Source: a virus. Taken from it: a DNA stretch of 32,179 bases. The stretch covers positions 1 through 32,179 of IMG/VR virus record IMGVR_UViG_3300017739_000054; one strand, 5' to 3'. Below the pieces are notes generated by a model. The model saw only the letters and a program-made list of their open reading frames with translations. It was not told the DNA's origin and made no database searches. Positions 28,064-32,179 of this stretch are shown piece by piece (the stretch's first letter is position 1; every line of letters starts with the position of its first letter). A program made the translations under genes and the position numbers.

Positions 28064-30996
28064 TGCCACAGGCAATTCCCGCTCTTATAAGTGCGGCTGT
28101 TACAACATTAGGTGCAAACATTTTTGCCTCATCATTTGTTACGGCTTTTACATTTGCTGGACTAAGTGGCGGATTGGCATTTTTTGCGGCCGCATTTGTT
28201 GTTTCTGCCGCTACTGGTATTATTGGAATGGCACTTGCGCCAGATATGAAGATGTCTGCATCTACTAGTATGCGTGGTCGTGACCAGATGCTCCGACAAT
28301 CAGCCGCCCCCCGCAAATTAATCTACGGCACTGTTAAGGTATCTGGACCTGTTGTTTATATGCAAACAGTGGGCAAGTCAGAGATATTGCAAATTGTTAT
28401 CGCACTTGGGACGCATGAAATACAATCAATTGATGAAATTTATTTAAATGAAGATGAATTAACACTTGGGTCGGCGGGGTCAGATGGTTTGCAAGCCCCA
28501 ACAGCACCCGACCAATACACAGGGACTAATACAAAAGGCATCCCTCATTTAAGAATACAAACAAAACTTGGCTCAAGTTCAGACGCAACTTTTGACGAAT
28601 TGATAAGTGCATCAAACGGGCTTTGGACTGCATCACATAAGTTAACTAATATTCCCGCTATATATGCAAGGCTTGGCTATTCAAACGAGGCTTTCCCAAA
28701 CGGGATTCCAAATATAAGTGCAGTAGTCAAAGGCAAAAAAATATTAGATACACGTACTGGGTCAACAGCATTTAGTGATAACTCAGCTTTGGTTTTATAT
28801 GATTATCTAACATCCGAGTTTGGTTTAAATTGTTCGACTAGTGAAATAAATACTGCCTCATTTAATACAGCCGCAAATATTTGCGATGAAAATATAAATT
28901 TAAAAGCTGGAGGCACAGAAAAACGATATACGTCTAATGGTGTAGTACTTACTTCAGACACTCCAGAAAACATTATAAAAAATTTGCTTTCCGCTATGGG
29001 TGGCACGATCACTTACACAAATGGACAGTTTCATGTAAAGGCAGGTGCATATATTAGCCCATCAGATACGCTTACCGATGATGATTTTATTGGGCAAATA
29101 CAGATAAATACTAAGCCATCACGCCGTAACAATTTTAATGCAGTAAAAGGGCAATGGGTGGGCGAGGCAACAAACTGGCAACTTGCCGATTACCCATCAA
29201 TAACTTCAGCTACATTTGAGGCGGAGGATGGCAACGAGCGCATATTTAGAGAACTTGATTTACCATTTACAAACTCAAATGCAACTGCACAAAGACTTGC
29301 TAAAATCGCATTATTTCGGAACAGGCAACAACTGCAAATTTCAGGACGGATGAAATTAACAGCATTTAAATATGATGTTGGCGATACCATCAACATTACA
29401 ATTGACCGCTTTGGTTTTTCTTCCAAGGTATTTGAAATTACAAATTGGGCTTTATCAGTTGAGGGCGGTGAAAATCCAGCGCTTGGTGTTGATGTAACAA
29501 TGAGGGAGATTGTCAGCACTGTTTTTGACTTTACAGCATCAACCGAGGAGCAAGACTTTACAGCAGACAATACAGTCCTGCGTACACCATTTGATATTTT
29601 ACCGCCATCGGTTGCAGTGTCAGACGAGTTGAGGCTTCAAAACGAAACACCCATAACAGTTTTAATTGTTAATGTCGCAAGTTCTGATTTCTTGGCACAG
29701 GAGTTTGAGGTGTCTATAAAGCGCAATACCGAAACAGATTTTATTTTTCTTGGCAGATCATCCAACACTAAGTTTGAGTTTGTAAATGCGTTAGATGGTG
29801 AGACTTATAATGTTAGGGCAAAAGCCATCAACTCCGCAGGGGGTGTGTCGTCATTCACAACCACAAACCATCAGGTTACGGGCGGCACGGCACTGCCTCA
29901 AGATGTGTCAAACTTTGCTGTCAATATTATTGGTAAAGAGGCGCATCTTGCATGGACACCAGTAACCGACATTGATTTATCCCACTATCAAATTCGTCAC
30001 ACATCAGCCACCACAGGGGCAAGCTTTCAAACAGCACAGATATTCGCAAGAAAAGTATCACGCCCTGCTAACACAGTTGTCGTGCCAGCGCAGACAGGAA
30101 CATATCTAATAAAGGCATTTGATAAGGGTGGTCGGCAATCGCAGAATGCAAGTATAAGCGTTTGCATTATTAATTCTATTGAAACTGGCAACTTAGTCAG
30201 CACGATCACAGAAAGCCCTACATTCAATGGAACAAAGTCAGATGTTGTAGTTGTAGATAATAAATTGCAGTTAGACACCACCATAAATTTTGACTCTGGC
30301 TTATCTGGCACAGGTAATTTTGATGATGCTCTTGGCCTATTTGACGGGGGCAGTTCAAGCGTTGATAACGAAGGCACATATAGTTTTGTTGGTGCAACAG
30401 GAGATGCATCACTAGACTTGGGTTCAAAATTTACATCAAGGGTCACGGCAATCTTAACAACAGACCGCCTTGATTATGTTAATGATATAGACTCCGAAGA
30501 TGGCAACATTGATGATAAATCTGGTTTGTGGGATGGCGATACAGCCCCTGCCGATGTTAATGTAAAGCTACAGGTATCAACAACAGATGGAGACCCAGCA
30601 GGTAGTCCAAGCTATACCGATTTCAGAGATTTTGTCGTAGGGGAATATAGTGCTAGAGCATTTAAGTTTCGGGCAGTATTGCAGAGTGATAGCACAAACA
30701 GCACACCAACAGTTTCAGCCTTACAAGTCACAGTAGACATGCCTGATCGTGTAGACTATGGTGACGATATTGCATCAGGAACAGACGCAGGTGGCAAAAC
30801 AGTCACGTTTAGCCCTGCATTCAAGCAATTAGATAATTTAGCAATTACAGCACAAAACATGGCAAGCGGCGATTTTTATGTTATAAGTAGTAAATCAGCC
30901 ACTAGTTTTAATGTTATTTTTAAGAACTCAAGTGGAAGTGCTGTAAGTCGTACATTTGACTATCAAGCAAAAGGATTTGGAGAGGTAGTAAGCTAA
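28063..30996 (+). CDS. Tail tip / host-specificity protein (lambda gpJ-like)
   Basis: A 977-aa protein, the largest in the genome. A hydrophobic N-terminus (about 5-70, FVTAFTFAGLSGGLAFFAAA) is followed by the gpJ-type RKLIYGTVKVSGPVVYMQTV, then the hub region with NIPAIYARLGYSNEAFPNGI and VLYDYLTSEFGLN. A fibronectin type III-like domain lies at about 610-700 (VSNFAVNIIGKEAHLAWTPV), and Asp-rich beta repeats fill the rest. It forms the tip that contacts the host. Start is ATG 28063 at a TAATG junction; a TTG at 28051 would add 4 residues. Confidence 0.87.
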   Translation: MPQAIPALISAAVTTLGANIFASSFVTAFTFAGLSGGLAFFAAAFVVSAATGIIGMALAPDMKMSASTSMRGRDQMLRQSAAPRKLIYGTVKVSGPVVYMQTVGKSEILQIVIALGTHEIQSIDEIYLNEDELTLGSAGSDGLQAPTAPDQYTGTNTKGIPHLRIQTKLGSSSDATFDELISASNGLWTASHKLTNIPAIYARLGYSNEAFPNGIPNISAVVKGKKILDTRTGSTAFSDNSALVLYDYLTSEFGLNCSTSEINTASFNTAANICDENINLKAGGTEKRYTSNGVVLTSDTPENIIKNLLSAMGGTITYTNGQFHVKAGAYISPSDTLTDDDFIGQIQINTKPSRRNNFNAVKGQWVGEATNWQLADYPSITSATFEAEDGNERIFRELDLPFTNSNATAQRLAKIALFRNRQQLQISGRMKLTAFKYDVGDTINITIDRFGFSSKVFEITNWALSVEGGENPALGVDVTMREIVSTVFDFTASTEEQDFTADNTVLRTPFDILPPSVAVSDELRLQNETPITVLIVNVASSDFLAQEFEVSIKRNTETDFIFLGRSSNTKFEFVNALDGETYNVRAKAINSAGGVSSFTTTNHQVTGGTALPQDVSNFAVNIIGKEAHLAWTPVTDIDLSHYQIRHTSATTGASFQTAQIFARKVSRPANTVVVPAQTGTYLIKAFDKGGRQSQNASISVCIINSIETGNLVSTITESPTFNGTKSDVVVVDNKLQLDTTINFDSGLSGTGNFDDALGLFDGGSSSVDNEGTYSFVGATGDASLDLGSKFTSRVTAILTTDRLDYVNDIDSEDGNIDDKSGLWDGDTAPADVNVKLQVSTTDGDPAGSPSYTDFRDFVVGEYSARAFKFRAVLQSDSTNSTPTVSALQVTVDMPDRVDYGDDIASGTDAGGKTVTFSPAFKQLDNLAITAQNMASGDFYVISSKSATSFNVIFKNSSGSAVSRTFDYQAKGFGEVVS

Positions 30997-32179
30997 TGGC
31001 AAACCATGATTATTCTATAGCAAACCAGAGTTTTCCGAGTTTTAGGACAGACCTAAATAATGCGTTGGCGGCGATTGCATCCACTAATAGCGGAACATCA
31101 GCACCAAGCACCACGTTCGCAAATCAGCTTTGGTATGATAGCAGTGCTAATATTCTATATATCCGCAACGAGGATAACGACGCTAATATCCCATTGCTAC
31201 AGCTAGACCAAAGCGGTGACGTAGCGGCAACATTAGCCACAATTATCGATGTACTTGATAAGTCTGGCACAAACACAGCAGGGACAGATTTAACCATAAG
31301 GGCTGGTGCAGGAACAGGCACAGGTGCAGGTGGTAAAATCATTTTGCAGACAGCCGATGGCGGCAGTTCTGGATCAAGCGTAAATTCTCATGCCACGGCT
31401 GTAACGATAGCCGATGATGGTAACGTAGGAGTGGGGCTTACTGACCCTGACACACCATTAGAAGTCCAGATTGGCTCATCAGGCAATGCTTTAAAACTTT
31501 CGTCAAGCACAGATGGGGCAAGTGTTTTCTTAGCTTTTGAGCAACAAGAAAGTGGAACAAAGCATGTGCGTGGTCGTATCCGTGCGGCTAGTAGCGGCGT
31601 TGAGGGCGGATTAATTTTTGAAACAGGTGCGTCTAGTTCTACAAGTGAGCGTATGCGTATTGATAATTCGGGTCGATTGCTGGTAGGCAAAACAACTAGC
31701 GCAATTGGTACAGCAGGTCATACGTTACAGGCTGATGGATTTTTCTCCGCAACAAGAAGTGCCTCTCAGTGTGCAGGATTTAATCGTTTATCAGACGATG
31801 GTAATGTTGTTGAGATTCGCAAAGATGGTACGCTAGCTGGCTCGATTGGGGCTAGGTATAATACTACATATTATGCTGGAGCATCGGGTCAATCAGGGGT
31901 TTTGTTTAATTCAAATGGAACAATACCTACCAACTCAAGTGGGTCTGTTGCAGACAATACTTACGATTTAGGTCAAACCTCTGCTCGTTGGGATGATATT
32001 CACGCTACAAACTCAACAATTCAAACATCAGACCAAAATGAAAAACAAGACATTGCAAGCCTTACAGATACAGAAATTACAGCCGCTAAAGCTATCAGCA
32101 AACTGTTCAAGACCTTTAAATGGAAAGATAAGGTTACATCAAAAGGTGACAATGCCAGAACTCACTCAGGTGTAATTGC
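30996..32179 (+). CDS. Tail fibre, N-terminal part (continues at 1-433)
   Basis: This is the 5' part of the 497-aa fibre gene that crosses the window ends. It starts at TAATG with MANHDYSIANQSFPSFRTDL, an attachment segment shared by many marine phage fibres, followed by Gly/Ser/Thr-rich beta repeats (TIRAGAGTGTGAGGKIILQT, ATAVTIADDGNVGVG, ERMRIDNSGRLLVGKT), and the start of the S74 chaperone with the predicted cleavage site at Ser345 (TSDQNEKQDI). The receptor-binding part is probably about 150-340. It is the last tail gene before the lysis module. Confidence 0.92.
   Translation, partial: MANHDYSIANQSFPSFRTDLNNALAAIASTNSGTSAPSTTFANQLWYDSSANILYIRNEDNDANIPLLQLDQSGDVAATLATIIDVLDKSGTNTAGTDLTIRAGAGTGTGAGGKIILQTADGGSSGSSVNSHATAVTIADDGNVGVGLTDPDTPLEVQIGSSGNALKLSSSTDGASVFLAFEQQESGTKHVRGRIRAASSGVEGGLIFETGASSSTSERMRIDNSGRLLVGKTTSAIGTAGHTLQADGFFSATRSASQCAGFNRLSDDGNVVEIRKDGTLAGSIGARYNTTYYAGASGQSGVLFNSNGTIPTNSSGSVADNTYDLGQTSARWDDIHATNSTIQTSDQNEKQDIASLTDTEITAAKAISKLFKTFKWKDKVTSKGDNARTHSGVI
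32057..32179. repeat. Terminal direct repeat, second copy (identical to 1-123)
   Basis: Exact copy of the first 123 bases. It closes the map into a circle and joins the two parts of the tail-fibre gene in frame (30996 and 143 are in the same phase when position 1 is set to 32057). Confidence 0.95.

Noticed and set aside
30027-30446. Long minus-strand open frames inside the tail-tip gene
   Set aside because: They lie wholly within a well-supported gene and lack ribosome sites and domain content.
1-32179. tRNA genes, CRISPR arrays, insertion sequences, integrase
   Set aside because: No cloverleaf, spaced repeats, transposase or tyrosine/serine recombinase motifs were seen on either strand.

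Overview
The window is one complete phage genome. Its first 123 bases are repeated exactly as its last 123 (1-123 = 32057-32179), and the reading frame of the tail-fibre gene runs across the junction. The unique sequence is therefore a circle of about 32,056 bp (or a circularly permuted or artificially opened molecule). Gene order and protein families are those of a siphophage with an HK97-type head and a GTA/lambda-like tail. The DNA is AT-rich, and several proteins (S74 tail fibre, extended portal, small structural proteins) are of types I associate with marine phages of alphaproteobacteria. The host is an inference; nothing in the sequence names it. I see no integrase, recognisable lysogeny repressor, DNA polymerase, tRNA, CRISPR array or insertion sequence.

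Layout. 1-1787 (+): end of the tail fibre, then a lysis module (small one-TM protein, M15 peptidase endolysin, 3-TM holin, unknown gene). 1712-5455 (-): an early leftward operon, in transcription order PD-(D/E)XK exonuclease, ERF annealing protein, small unknown, SSB-like protein with an acidic tail, HNH protein, unknown, then a second group of unknown, a 59-aa Xre-type HTH protein and a 2OG-Fe(II) oxygenase. 5581-6998 (+): two small membrane proteins, then an isolated gene behind a perfect -35/-10 promoter, with a structured leader and a strong terminator. 7091-9426 (+): HTH replication initiator, with a candidate origin inside the gene, and a primase-helicase. 9516-11034 (+): a ParB-like protein overlapping a TET-associated-type glycosyltransferase, a candidate DNA hypermodification pair. 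11069-16480 (+): terminase subunits, an unusually long portal, a structural protein and a gpF-like minor head protein. 16447-18769 (-): four accessory genes on the opposite strand with their own promoters and terminators, sitting inside the head module. 18857-32179 (+): prohead protease, capsid, connectors, tail tube, frameshifted tail chaperones, tape measure, tail tip and tail fibre.

How it works together. The leftward operon probably supplies recombination-dependent replication. The rightward early genes supply initiator and helicase, with the polymerase borrowed from the host. Head and tail genes are tightly packed, many joined by TAATG or ATGA overlaps that suggest translational coupling. 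The signals most worth checking are a lambda-identical G-GGA-AAG slippery site in exactly the right phase between the two tail-chaperone frames; iteron-like repeats beside AT-rich direct repeats inside the initiator gene; a 10-bp element (CGAACAAGGA) found four times around the early and replication genes; the orphan ParB-glycosyltransferase pair; and a conserved translation-start cassette shared by five leftward genes.
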